A DNA stretch of 64,000 bases, taken from Kappaphycus alvarezii. Taxonomy: Eukaryota; Rhodophyta; Florideophyceae; Gigartinales; Solieriaceae. Numbering within the stretch: position 1 is the first letter of the stretch; the number at the start of each line of letters is the position of its first letter. Below the pieces are notes generated by a model. It saw nothing but the letters and a program-made list of their open reading frames with translations, was not told where the DNA came from and searched no databases. Shown one piece after another: positions 1 through 8,822 of the stretch. The position numbers and the translations under genes are program-made. The stretch lies in NCBI GenBank assembly GCA_002205965.3, contig NADL03000651.1, positions 1 through 64,000 on the forward strand, read 5' to 3'.

Positions 1-1222
1 GCCAACTTGCTTGACCTCTCCATGAGGAAGCAGTTATCAGCTTATATAGACTTTTGGCTACCCTAAAGTCCGAACAAAACTACAGAAATACAAGAAATGC
101 ATAAAAAATACTTTGGTGGACAATATACTCTAAGCAAAAGATACTTAAGAAACTAACAATTAATTTGGTCCTCTTATTTCCCATTCTCTAAATCAGTCCA
201 AACAACTCCTCTAAAATATCCATGCTGTCCAAGCAGTCCCCACAAATATCTGCGAATGGCTCACATCTCTATTTCCCCCTGGAGATATCTAGACTACTAA
301 AGATATCTCCATCCGGTTCCATCGTGGGCACAACTTGATCCATACTCTCTATTCCAGGCCCCACCAGTCCAACACTTTCCATGCCCCCTGTTCCTCATCC
401 TCCTCATCCTCCTCCTCCTCCCTCATCCTCTTCTTCCTCATCCTCATCCTCCTCATCCTCCTATCTTCCTCATCCTCCTCATCCTCCTCTCCTCATCTCC
501 TGACCTCGTACACTAGCTCAGGGGCTAACCATTCCTCGAAGGACTCCCCGCTCTCCTCCTCGACCTTCTCAGCCTCTCCCGGACTTACCTCCCTCGCTTC
601 TTCTTCTATGAAGAGGCGGCGCACGAACTCGATGATTTGCTTCTTTGTTTGCCGCCGGATGTAGTCGTCGGCATCGGTTGGCCCGTAGGCGGCGAGACGA
701 AGGCCATTGATGGAACGGGAAGGGCGGTTTTTGGAAATAGGGACAGAGGGGCGAAGGTTGCTCATTGTGATAGAAGTTGGGAACAGGAGGCAATGTGGGG
801 TGCTTTGGGTGTGTGGGGGGAGAGGGGTGATGAGTAAAATGATCGGGGGCATTTGGAACTTAGAATAAAGGGGTTTAAATAGGCTCCCGGGGCAGGTTCT
901 ATAGATTAGGAATAGGTAAAATAAATCTGCAAGGGATTTTGCAATAGTGCATTTGCGCCCTTCTTCTCAAAAAAAAGGCGAATTTGGAGGAGGAGGTAAG
1001 CTAAAAGGGAAAAGGGACTTGATTCGGGTCGATTCAGAGGGTTAAATACAGTATAAAAATATCTAGATAAAATGGAAGTAAATTTGGAAATGACGGTTGG
1101 AGAAGTTAGGGGCGGATCGTTGTAGGTTGCTGGATTACACGAGGGAAGACCATTTCCTGTCTTACGTGAAGGGAGGACCATTTCCTGTATTAAATGAGGG
1201 GAGGACCATTTTTTGTATTACA
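1..1222 (-). repeat. 3' LTR of Gyp-1 (LTR-A), truncated by window start
   Basis: The sequence parallels 7561-8822. Its inner end on the minus strand starts TGTAATAC at 1222, directly after the polypurine tract. Compared with LTR-B it shows many 1-3 base indels (around 72-110, 203, 283 and in the acidic codons at 400-515) and very few substitutions. It has three terminal tandem units where LTR-B has four. Confidence 0.92.
174..765 (-). pseudogene. U3-encoded acidic protein, LTR-A copy, frameshifted
   Basis: This is the same reading frame as the intact LTR-B gene (7739-8338): start codon at 763-765 and stop at 174-176. The N-terminal half is intact, including PISKNRPSRSINGLRLAAYG and the helix around DDYIRRQTKKQIIEF. 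Indels in the (GAG/GAT)n acidic tract near 480-515 and in the C-terminal third shift the frame. Because nearly all differences from LTR-B are indels, these breaks may be assembly errors near a contig end rather than true decay. Confidence 0.75.
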
Positions 1223-1240
1223 CGCCCCCTTTCTCAAGGC
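1223..1240 (-). other. Polypurine tract (PPT) of Gyp-1
   Basis: On the minus strand a purine run, GAGAAAGGGGGCG, lies immediately before the 3' LTR start TGTAATAC. That is the expected place and composition for the plus-strand primer of LTR elements. Confidence 0.8.
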
Positions 1241-1255
1241 GAACGTCCCGGGTCG

Positions 1256-2345
1256 TCACTGCTCTTCTTCTGCTTCCGTTAGTGTTCGCTGTCTTATTGA
1301 TAAGATGTATGGTCTCTCAAACGGGTACGGATGCAACTGATTACCAATATGATGCTCTAAAAAGTAGGTTCGCATTACTGGTACCTCACTTTGTAGCATA
1401 GCCTCATATATTGGTTTGATCACATCGAGGTGGGGTTGAATACATTCTTCTTCCGTGACTCTTCCGAATCTTCCAAGAGTGAAAAAATATATGTGATATG
1501 CAAACTCTTCTGGAAGATGCCGGAGGAATGGATGTCGATAAGAAAAGAAGACGCGCATCATCAAGAACGAATCTTCGTAAGATAAGTGCGGTCCATGTAG
1601 CGCCCTAAAACATAAACAGATGCTTATCATGAAATAAGAAATGACCTGCGCATCGTTCGCATCCTCGGAGATATTGCGCAGCCAAAAAGATAATCTTCTT
1701 CTTCCGACTGTATGCTGTGCATGGTTGTGAAGGAGAGCTAGAGATGAAGTTGTGGTGGACGGTCCCGATGAATGGCCGCGACCAGCTCCTGACGTACTGG
1801 GACCTGCACGAGGTCCTCTCGGGGGACGACCGGAACCTCTTCTGGGCGGGTTGTTGTCTCCTGAAGGTCCTCCTCTGGTCATCATCACTGCTTCAGGAGG
1901 ATCCTCGCCGCCTCCAACGTTCCCAATTTGTGGCGGAGAAACGTAAGGTTCCCATAGAGGATACGGGACCAGCCTGTATTCCATATCCGGGGTAAGGCGT
2001 AACCTCTCAGTCGCACGTCTTGGTTGTTCTTGAGAAATACGTAAATTGGACGGATAATATTCAGATACGTTTGCGACAAGTCTCCAGCAGCTACCATTCC
2101 ATATCTTCCTATAGAGTAATGATATATTACCTCCACAAACTCTGGACCTGCTTCCGTGAACCTTCCGTTTTGGAATGAAAATAGAACTCTTATTAATAGT
2201 CGGAAATCTCTTCAGGTAGCAATGGTCCGTTCAACGTACGAAAACATAGGCATATATTAATGTAGAAATGATGATTACGTGGAGTTCGTAGTAGTCCCGC
2301 GTAACCGAGATGATCCATTCCCAGGCCCTTTTTCCTCCCATAGGA
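1256..2345 (-). pseudogene. Extra 3' ORF of Gyp-1 with two copies of one unknown domain
   Basis: Downstream of integrase, where some Gypsy elements carry an env-like gene, lies a reading frame of unknown function. It contains two related modules of roughly 120-150 residues. Module 1 (about 2345-1960) has EFVEVIYHYSIGRYG, then IRPIYVFLKNNQD, then EYRLVPYP. Module 2 (about 1690-1290) has EFAYHIYFFTLGRFG, then IKPIYEAMLQSEV, then GNQLHPYPFERP. Between them is a Gly/Pro/Arg/Ser-rich linker. The last 242 codons (1256-1984) are open; frame changes occur near 1980 and 2230. The Gyp-2 copy at 45.9-47.0 kb has the same order. I see no signal peptide or transmembrane segment, so an envelope is not supported. 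Confidence 0.7.
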
Positions 2346-3013
2346 ATCATTCTATAGTTAAAGATGAGTATGCCCCGTGGTTGCGCATAGTCCTGTGTGA
2401 GAAGGAATTCTTCAGGCCTCTGATGGTAAGGGACCAGACGACGTGCATGGATGGCCCTCCTTGATCTCTTCCCTGAGCTTGAACAGAGCTGATAGTGCGG
2501 GTGTCTTTCCTCCGTGACGATGCAAGGGTTCGAGTACTTGGTTTGGAAGGCCGGCCACTTCACAGCCTGCTGCATTGCTTTTCCATGTACTACAAGTACT
2601 TTAGAGCCAACTGAAAAGGTTCTGACTGCAGGTTCTGCATCCTTATTTCTTGTCTGTGTTAGCGCGCGGTGTGATCTCCAGCCTTCGGTGGCCAGTAGTT
2701 CAACTTCCCTACTCTCTTCATCGATAATATTTGTTTCCATGTCTCTCTGTAACATTCTAGGAGCCCTTCCGTACATTAGCTCGAATGGTGAGCGTCCATT
2801 TCTTCCTCTTCTTCGACGGTAGCCGTATAACACTTTTGGTAAGGCATCTTCCCACTGGATTTCATTCTCCAACATAGTTTTCGATATTGCTCGTTTGATG
2901 GTTCCAACCATCCTCTCCGCTTTCCCGTTGGACATAGGAGCGTATGCGAGAACGGTCTTCAGCTGAATCCTTTCTCTTCCAAAAAACGAAGCAGTGAAGT
3001 TGCAGTAAAACAA
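2231..3013 (-). pseudogene. Integrase core end and C-terminal domain (Gyp-1 pol)
   Basis: This frame carries the end of the integrase core, including YAPMSNGKAERMVGTIKRA with the catalytic Glu of the DDE triad. The C-terminal region with VGSKVLVVHGKA and ARRLVPYHQRPEEF follows. It is separated from the upstream RT/integrase frame by a one-base deletion in a C run near 2968; the Gyp-2 copy (47.6 kb) has the extra C and stays in frame there. The frame runs on into the start of the extra 3' ORF (MGGKRAWEW). Confidence 0.85.
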
Positions 3014-5340
3014 AGGGCGTTATCCGAGATGATCCTTTTTGGAAGACCAAACGGTTCAATTATTTCTTTTTCGATGAATCTCAGTACCACCTCAGCATTT
3101 GCCTCCTCGACTGCAACTGCTATTGGCCATCCAGTAAGATGTTCCACCCCTATAAGGAGATATTTGTTTCCGGAAGAAGTTTCCTTGAACGGGCCCGCGA
3201 AGTCAATTGAGAAGGTTTCAAAGAGACCGGAAACTGGAAAACTTAGAGTTGTCTTATACTTCCGTATTGGAGTGAATTTTTGGCAGTTGTCGCAGCTTTT
3301 CACGAAGTTATAGACGTCCTTATGGATACCGGGCCACCAGAATCTCTCAGTTACGAATTTTTTGGTTGTTTCGAGATCCCAATGCCCTAGCTCATCATGG
3401 AAAGTCCTCAAGATCTTCATTCTTTCTTTCAAAGGGGCCACTAGTCGGGGACCGGCTTTAGTGTGCCGGAAAAGTTTCCCATTCCACAATGTAAAAGCCT
3501 TTTGATTCCTGCGTACCCAATTTCGGTGTTCAAGATCAACCTTTCTCATTTCTAGTCCATCGAGGAATTTGATCAGTCCGTGAATATTAGCTTCGTACTC
3601 GTTATCGTTCGGCAACTGCAACTCGGCGACTCCGACGATGTCCTCCGAAGCTTTTTCATTTGGAATCAGTGCGTCCCTCAAGCGGGATAGGTAATCGGCA
3701 GGCTGATTATTGCGTCCGGGTCTATACACAATTTCAAACCGATATTCTGCGAAAATGTCGAGCCATCGGGCCAAGCGGTGATGTACATCCTTCTTTTGGA
3801 ATGCTGTTTTAAGTGCCTGGTGATCAGTTATCAAGACAAATTTCTCGAGTGATAAAAGGTATACGCGAAACTTTTTCAGCGCGAAGACGACAGCTAGCGC
3901 TTCTTTCTCGCAGACTGAGTATCTCTTTTCCGCGTCATTCAGAGTTCGGCTTGCGAATTGAACAGGGTGTAGTCTTCCGTTTTCATCTTTTTGGGACAAA
4001 ACGGCACCCAAAGACCGTTCTGAGGCATCTGTCTCCACAACGAATGGTCTCTTGAAATCTGGGTACATGAGAACTGGGGGGACACATAGCTTATCTTTAA
4101 GCTCCTGAAATGCAGTTTCCATTTCCTTGTTCCAGTAAAATTTTCCGTTCTTCGTAGTGCTGGCATGTAACGGTGCTGCAGTCTTGGCGAAATCTTTGAT
4201 AAATCTTCTGTAATATGAGGCCAGTCCTAAGAAGCTTCGGACCTCCGTCTTTGAAGCGGGCCTTGGTGCCAACTTTATTTTTTTCGTTTTCTCTGGATCC
4301 ACTCTAATTCCCTCTTGGTCGACGATATGACCGAGTAATTGGATAGAAGTTTTCGCAAAGAAGCATTTGCTCAACTTAATTTTCAAGCTATACTCCGATA
4401 TCCTCTCCACAACTGTCTTGACGTGCGAGATGTGCTGATCCAATGTTTCTGAGAATATGACGACATCATCGATATAGACTCTTGCGAATGGAAGTCCTTT
4501 CAAAACCTCGTTCATCATTCTTTGGAATGTAGCTGGTGCATTCATGAGACCAAAAGGCATCACTTCGAACCTGAACGTACCGGCTTTGCTGGTAAAGGTT
4601 GTTTTTTCCTTACATTTTTCATCCAATGGAATCTGCCAATAGCCAGTGTAAAGGTCAATTGAGGTGAAATATCTCCCGTCCTTCAGGTCCTCGAGGATCT
4701 CCTCCATGTTCGGAATCGGAAATCGATCGGGTATCATTCTCTGGTTCAGTTGTCGGTAATCGACGCAAAAACGCAGCTTTCCATCCTTCTTTGGTGCGAC
4801 CACAACTGGAAACGACCATGGGGATGAAACTGGTCGAATAATATCATTTTTCAGCATACTTGTAACATTTTCTGAGATAAATTGGTCATATTTTGGCGGT
4901 TGACGTCTAGGCTTGTGGTAAATCGGTTGAGTGTCGGTAAGTTCGAACGAGTGAGTAACCGGTACACTTGCTTGTCTCAAATCTGAAACGCTCCATGCAA
5001 TTACTTCGGAAGATGTTAACATGTCGGATATTTTCAGTGAGGCGGGGGCGGGAAGGTGCTGCACTTTTCCTTGGATTTCTGCCATTTGGCGCCCTTTTTC
5101 TTCTTGATCCTCAACCTCAATATTTTGAAGGACCTCTTCCGTCGTGCTCACATCTTCATATATGGAGTTCGCCGTATTCTTATTTTCTTTGCAAAGGTAA
5201 TCTTCTTTCATGCTCCGAATTCTGTCCTTTGATTCGATATCATCGCAAAAAGAAACACATTCGGGTTTCAAACTTATCCTAGAATCCCAGTCGTCATCTG
5301 TTTCAAACCCGGAATCATAATCGTCCCATGCCATGTTCAT
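2959..5340 (-). pseudogene. Gyp-1 pol: reverse transcriptase, RNase H and integrase N-terminal part
   Basis: The frame encodes 793 residues. Visible landmarks in order are the RT palm with FCVDYRQLNQ and the YIDD catalytic motif (VYIDDVVIFS), RNase H (VVETDASERSLGAVLS and TDHQAL), the integrase HHCC zinc-binding region (HDELGHWD to CDNCQKF), and core Asp residues in FSIDFAGPF and IISDNALCF. It converts genomic RNA to cDNA and inserts it. The order RT-RNase H-integrase places it in Ty3/Gypsy. It ends prematurely at the frameshift near 2968, so the integrase is split. It should be fused upstream to gag-protease; a stop at 5340 breaks this in the sequence as given. Confidence 0.93.
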
Positions 5341-5740
5341 TACCCCCGAGGGTACCCTTTTCCACTTCCGAAAGTGTTAGTTGGTTCCGAATCTTCGCTG
5401 TCATAGCTAGAAGTGAAATCTTCACTGTCCGTTTCTTTTAAATCTTCAGGATGCGTGCTTTTGTCGAAATCCAGGGGCATCTTCACGGTTCTGCCGTCAA
5501 TATTAACTGAAACCATTTGGTTGCCCAAGTCAATGCATGTTCCTAGTCTTTCCATTGTGGGGCAGCCAATGATTGCATCAAAGGGAGATCCGGCATGACA
5601 AGAAAGTCTACATCAACTTTAGAGTCCCCAAAGAACACGGAAACCTTGTCAACAGTGCCCATGCATTTTGAGACGGTTCCATCCGCTACAGTTATTTTTC
5701 GAGTCGTTGGAGTAATTTCGAGACCTAGATCTGTCACCAA
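5340..5740 (-). pseudogene. Gyp-1 aspartic protease and protease-RT linker
   Basis: Two short frames joined by a frameshift near 5545 continue from the protease active site. They contain DGTVSKCMGTVDKVSVFFGD, LVMPD and MERLGTCIDLG, a pattern usual in retropepsins after the active-site Asp. A Ser/Asp/Glu-rich linker follows. The Gyp-2 copy (49830-50333) is open across the same stretch, with DPPFDAIIGCPTMERLG, which shows that the shift here is a secondary lesion. Confidence 0.8.
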
Positions 5741-7212
5741 GTTTCTGAAATGAGGTTTGGAACAGCACCCGAATCGAAGAGAGCTTGGGTTTTCATACCC
5801 AATACTTTGACTGGTACCAGCTTAAGACGTCTTGGTGCTGTCGAGGCCGATTGAAGAAACAGTTTCTTACCCTTAGCGGACTTATTAGACCTGATAATTT
5901 TTTTGAGTTCTTTTCTCGCATCCTCTGCGTCGCCCCTCAAAAGTTGACCAAACGTTATCCCAGTTGGGGCCGATGCAAGCTCAGCCACCAAATTGTACCT
6001 CTTCACATACTCTAGTACGTCCTTAGAGATACTCTTAACTTTCTTACTCTTTTTCGTCTTCTTGGCCGGAGTGACTCCCACTCCTGGAACAACTTGATCA
6101 GACCTCTTGGTTCGAGGAGGTACAGGTGCTGGGATATGCTCCAGCATTCCATACTCTAGCCTAGGTTTCTTCGATAAAATGTTCCCTTCCCCATCCCTTT
6201 TTGTCACATTGACTTGACTAATCTCTTCAGCGATGGATACGTTACCGGCATCCGTCAACCTTTGATCCCTTCTATTTTGTAAGATTTTCACCTCTGGTCC
6301 TGACTCACTCCTCGCTTCCGATAAATTTGCTCTTCTGTTGTCTTTAGACCAGCAGTTACTTTCATGATGCCCATATCGACCGCACTTTGCACAACGAGTG
6401 TTTCTATGTGGATTATCAGGACACCTGTTTGCAAAGTGTCCAGGCTTGTGACAGTAAGAACAGACTTCTGCGGCCTTAGGGGCCCCAGACTGGTTCTTCT
6501 TAATGGTAAGAGTAAGGCTTTCCAACTGCGAGGTTATCATGTCAAGTCGATTATCGAATCGGGTTTCCAACCTTTTTCCAAGTTTTTGACATCGCTCCTG
6601 ACAGATTCTAATGCCGCTGCACTAGTAGCCGGCCTTTGATAATTCTTTTCAGGATGTACGATAGACATCGATGTGCGGGTTTCCCTCGGTACCTCACTCA
6701 GTGACTGAAACGTCTCCGAATTTTTGACAAATTCTACTATGGTACCCTTCAGTTCATCAAAAGTGTGAGGGCCCTTGATAGGAGGAAATCGGAGAGCCGC
6801 TTATCCCCCATAGCCGCCTTACGCAGCATTCCGTACTTGGCTTGGGCGTTGAACCCAGCCTTTTCATAAAGATCACACAAGTACACCAATGAGCTTAACA
6901 AATCGTCGAAGTTGAGCCGGGCCTCTATGGCGTACGAATCATCTCATCTGGTTCTACCTCCTTAGCATACTCTTTCACAAGCCACTCACATACCTCACCG
7001 AAGTTACGCCCATTCCCGTTAAGAGACCACCCGTCGATAAACTTGGACTTATATTTGTGCTTTGCGTCACCATGAAGATAGGCGAAGATACTTGCGGCCT
7101 TCTCTTCATCGCCCTTCTCTCGCATCACAACGTTGACATATGTGTAAAGAAACTCCTCAACGTCTTCAGTCTTGCCCCTGTGAACGTTATACGAGCAGCG
7201 TTGAGATCCATG
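5734..7212 (-). pseudogene. Gyp-1 gag (capsid-nucleocapsid) into protease active site
   Basis: A start codon at 7210-7212 follows the PBS leader and opens MDLNAARITF. A frameshift comes near 7170, then a helical capsid-like stretch (FAYLHGDAKHKYKSKF, VCEWLVKEYAKEVEP) with another frame change near 6925. The 278-residue frame at 5734-6570 has two CCHC zinc knuckles (CSYCHKPGHFANRC and CAKCGRYGHHESNC). A Lys-rich KKTKKSKKVKS segment follows, and the protease active site FDSGAVPNLIS is at the end. Gag packages the RNA and forms the particle. The N-terminal part between 6571 and 6925 is frameshifted and poorly readable. Confidence 0.85.
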
Positions 7213-7282
7213 ATTACAGAAAAGAAATCCCCCCGAAGTGTTCCTTACTACTGCTCAACTCGAATACCTCGGGTGCAACCCC

Positions 7283-7298
7283 CTCCACAAGAGTACCA
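7283..7298 (-). other. Candidate primer-binding site (PBS)
   Basis: On the minus strand the 5' LTR ends ...ACCCTATCA. After a TT spacer comes TGGTACTCTTGTGGAGG, which starts with the TGG that pairs with a tRNA 3' CCA. I cannot name the tRNA from sequence alone. Confidence 0.6.
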
Positions 7299-7602
7299 AA
7301 TGATAGGGTAAATCGGCGGGGGAAGAGATCCTCAGAACCATTACCCTGAGAAGGAGGTGTTGCGAGCGACAAAAGTGCTGCCGTGGTATTGTTGAACGAA
7401 CAAAAGGGAGTGTATATAGAAGAGAGTTGAGAAAGCTACAAGCAAGTATAAAAGGGGCAGGTCTACCACTGACGCTCTGCGACCAGCGTAAGAAAAAGTT
7501 TCTTGGGTCTGAAGTTGACTCTCAACTTCCTACTACTCGGGACTTGGCTTGAAGTTGTCTGCCAACTTGCTTGACCTCTCCATGAGGAAGCAGTTTACTC
7601 AG

Positions 7603-7610
7603 CTTATATA
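7603..7610 (-). promoter_or_regulatory. TATA box for the retrotransposon genomic RNA
   Basis: TATATAAG on the minus strand, 130 bp after the U3 ORF stop and about 300 bp before the LTR/PBS junction. This fits the U3/R position of an LTR promoter. It is conserved in A, B, E and G (AATATAGA-like in C and F). Confidence 0.55.
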
Positions 7611-7738
7611 GACTTTTGGCTACCCCTAAAGTCCGAACAAAACTACAGAAGATACTAAGAAATGCATAAAAATACTTTGTGTGGACAATATACTCTAAGC
7701 AAAAGATACTTAAGAAACTAACAATTAATTTGGTCCTC

Positions 7739-8338
7739 TTATTTCCCATTCTCTAAATCAGATCCAAACAACTCCTCTAAAATATCCATGCTGTCCAAGC
7801 AGTCCCCACAAATATCTGCGAATGGCTCACAACTCTCTATTTCCCCCTGGGAGATATCTAGACTACTAAAGATATCTCCATCCGGTTCCATCGTGGGCAC
7901 AACTTGATCCATACTCTCTATTCCAGGCCCCACCGGTCCAACACTTTCCATGCCCCCTGTTGCCTCATCCTCCTCATCCTCCTCCTCCTCCTCATCCTCT
8001 TCTTCCTCATCCTCATCCTCCTCATCCTCCTCATCTTCCTCATCCTCCTCATCCTCCTCATCCTCATCTTCCTGATCCTCGTACACTAGCTCAGGGGCTA
8101 ACCATTCCTCGAAGGACTCCCCGCTCTCCTCCTCGACCTTCTCAGCCTCTCCCGGACTTACCTCCCTCGCTTCTTCTTCTATGAAGAGGCGGCGCACGAA
8201 CTCGATGATTTGCTTCTTTGTTTGCCGCCGGATGTAGTCGTCGGCATCGGTTGGCCCGTAGGCGGCGAGACGAAGGCCATTGATGGAACGGGAAGGGCGG
8301 TTTTTGGAAATAGGGACAGAGGGGCGAAGGTTGCTCAT
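7739..8338 (-). CDS. U3-encoded acidic protein, intact reference copy (199 aa)
   Basis: A complete frame lies inside the LTR in the sense orientation of the retrotransposon. Residues 1-57 are basic and conserved across LTR copies (PISKNRPSRSINGLRLAAYG, then an amphipathic helix DDYIRRQTKKQIIEFVRRLF). Residues about 60-87 contain FEEWLAPELVYE. A low-complexity Asp/Glu tract follows, then GGMESVG-PG-ESM. The C-terminal ~48 residues mix acidic and bulky hydrophobic residues (DIFSSLDIS, LDSMDILEELFGSDLE), a composition typical of acidic transcription-activation domains. No signal peptide is seen and I recognise no family. A TATA box lies about 110 bp upstream of the start. Function is inferred only: a DNA- or chromatin-associated activator is possible. 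The start is chosen because MSN/MTN/MNN aligns among LTR copies B, C and E. Confidence 0.8.
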   Translation of the reverse strand: MSNLRPSVPISKNRPSRSINGLRLAAYGPTDADDYIRRQTKKQIIEFVRRLFIEEEAREVSPGEAEKVEEESGESFEEWLAPELVYEDQEDEDEEDEEDEEDEEDEEDEDEEEEDEEEEEDEEDEATGGMESVGPVGPGIESMDQVVPTMEPDGDIFSSLDISQGEIESCEPFADICGDCLDSMDILEELFGSDLENGK

Positions 8339-8447
8339 TGTGATAGAAGTTGGGGAACAGGAGGCAATGTGGGGTGCTTTGGGTGTGTGGGGGGAGAGGG
8401 GTGATGAGTAAAATGATCGGGGGCATTTGGAACTTAGAATAAAGGGG

Positions 8448-8455
8448 TTTAAATA
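8448..8455 (-). promoter_or_regulatory. TATA box for the U3 ORF
   Basis: TATTTAAA on the minus strand within GAGCCTATTTAAACCCC, about 110 bp before the ORF start. The motif is kept in LTRs A, B, E and G and, as TATTCAAA, in D. Confidence 0.55.
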
Positions 8456-8699
8456 GGCTCCCGGGGCAGGTTCTATAGATTAGGAATAGGTAAAATAAAT
8501 CTGCAAGGGATTTTGCAATAGTGCATTTGCGCCCTTCTTCTCAAAAAAAGGCGAATTTGGAGGAGGAGGTAAGCTAAAAGGGAAAAGGGACTTGATTCGG
8601 GGTCGATTCAGAGGGTTAAATACAGTATAAAAATATCTAGATAAAATGGAAGTAAATTTGGAAATGACGGTTGGAGAAGTTAGGGGCGGGATCGTTGTA

Positions 8700-8822
8700 G
8701 GTTGCTGGATTACACGAGGGACCATTTCCTGTCTTACGTGAAGGGAGGACCATTTCCTGTATTACGTGAAGGGAGGACCATTTCCTGTATTAAATGAGGG
8801 GAGGACCATTTTTTGTATTACA
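8700..8822 (-). repeat. Tandem ~30-bp repeats at the U3 outer end
   Basis: Four units of the type GGGAGGACCATTTCCTGTAT, each spaced about 30 bp, end exactly at the LTR terminus. LTR-A and LTR-E carry three units, so copy number varies. The position suits an upstream regulatory array. Confidence 0.7.

Larger units (their letters stand above)
1..8822 (-). mobile_element. Ty3/Gypsy LTR retrotransposon (Gyp-1), near full length, cut by the left window edge
   Basis: Read on the minus strand from 8822 to 1 the order is 5' LTR, primer-binding site, gag with zinc knuckles, aspartic protease, reverse transcriptase, RNase H, integrase, an extra 3' ORF, polypurine tract and 3' LTR. Integrase downstream of RT/RNase H is the Ty3/Gypsy order. 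The two LTRs are almost identical apart from small indels, so insertion is recent. About 260-300 bases of the 3' LTR lie beyond base 1. The 5' end is inserted about 640 bp upstream of vWA copy 1: the flank from 8823 matches 58988 onward, an uninterrupted equivalent site. Several single-base frameshifts break the polyprotein as read here. Confidence 0.93.
7301..8822 (-). repeat. 5' LTR of Gyp-1 (LTR-B), 1522 bp, complete
   Basis: The ends are TGTAATAC...CCCTATCA on the minus strand, the canonical TG...CA. It holds, in transcription order, terminal tandem repeats, a TATA box (8448-8455), an ORF for an acidic protein (8338-7739), a second TATA box (7610-7603) and an R/U5-like end adjoining the PBS. 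An LTR carrying a coding region of this size is unusual. Confidence 0.93.

Noticed and set aside
335-664. Ser/Leu-rich plus-strand frames opposite the U3 ORF (also at 7904, 7960, 22145, 22251 and 63405)
   Set aside because: They are antisense readings of the (GAG/GAT)n acidic codons; composition follows the repeat in every copy.
1256-1984. Envelope glycoprotein for the 3' ORF of Gyp-1
   Set aside because: No signal peptide, membrane anchor or cleavage site is visible; the duplicated-module structure fits no envelope I know.
8700-8822. Regularly spaced repeats as a CRISPR array
   Set aside because: Units are contiguous tandem repeats at an LTR end, without unique spacers, in eukaryotic DNA.
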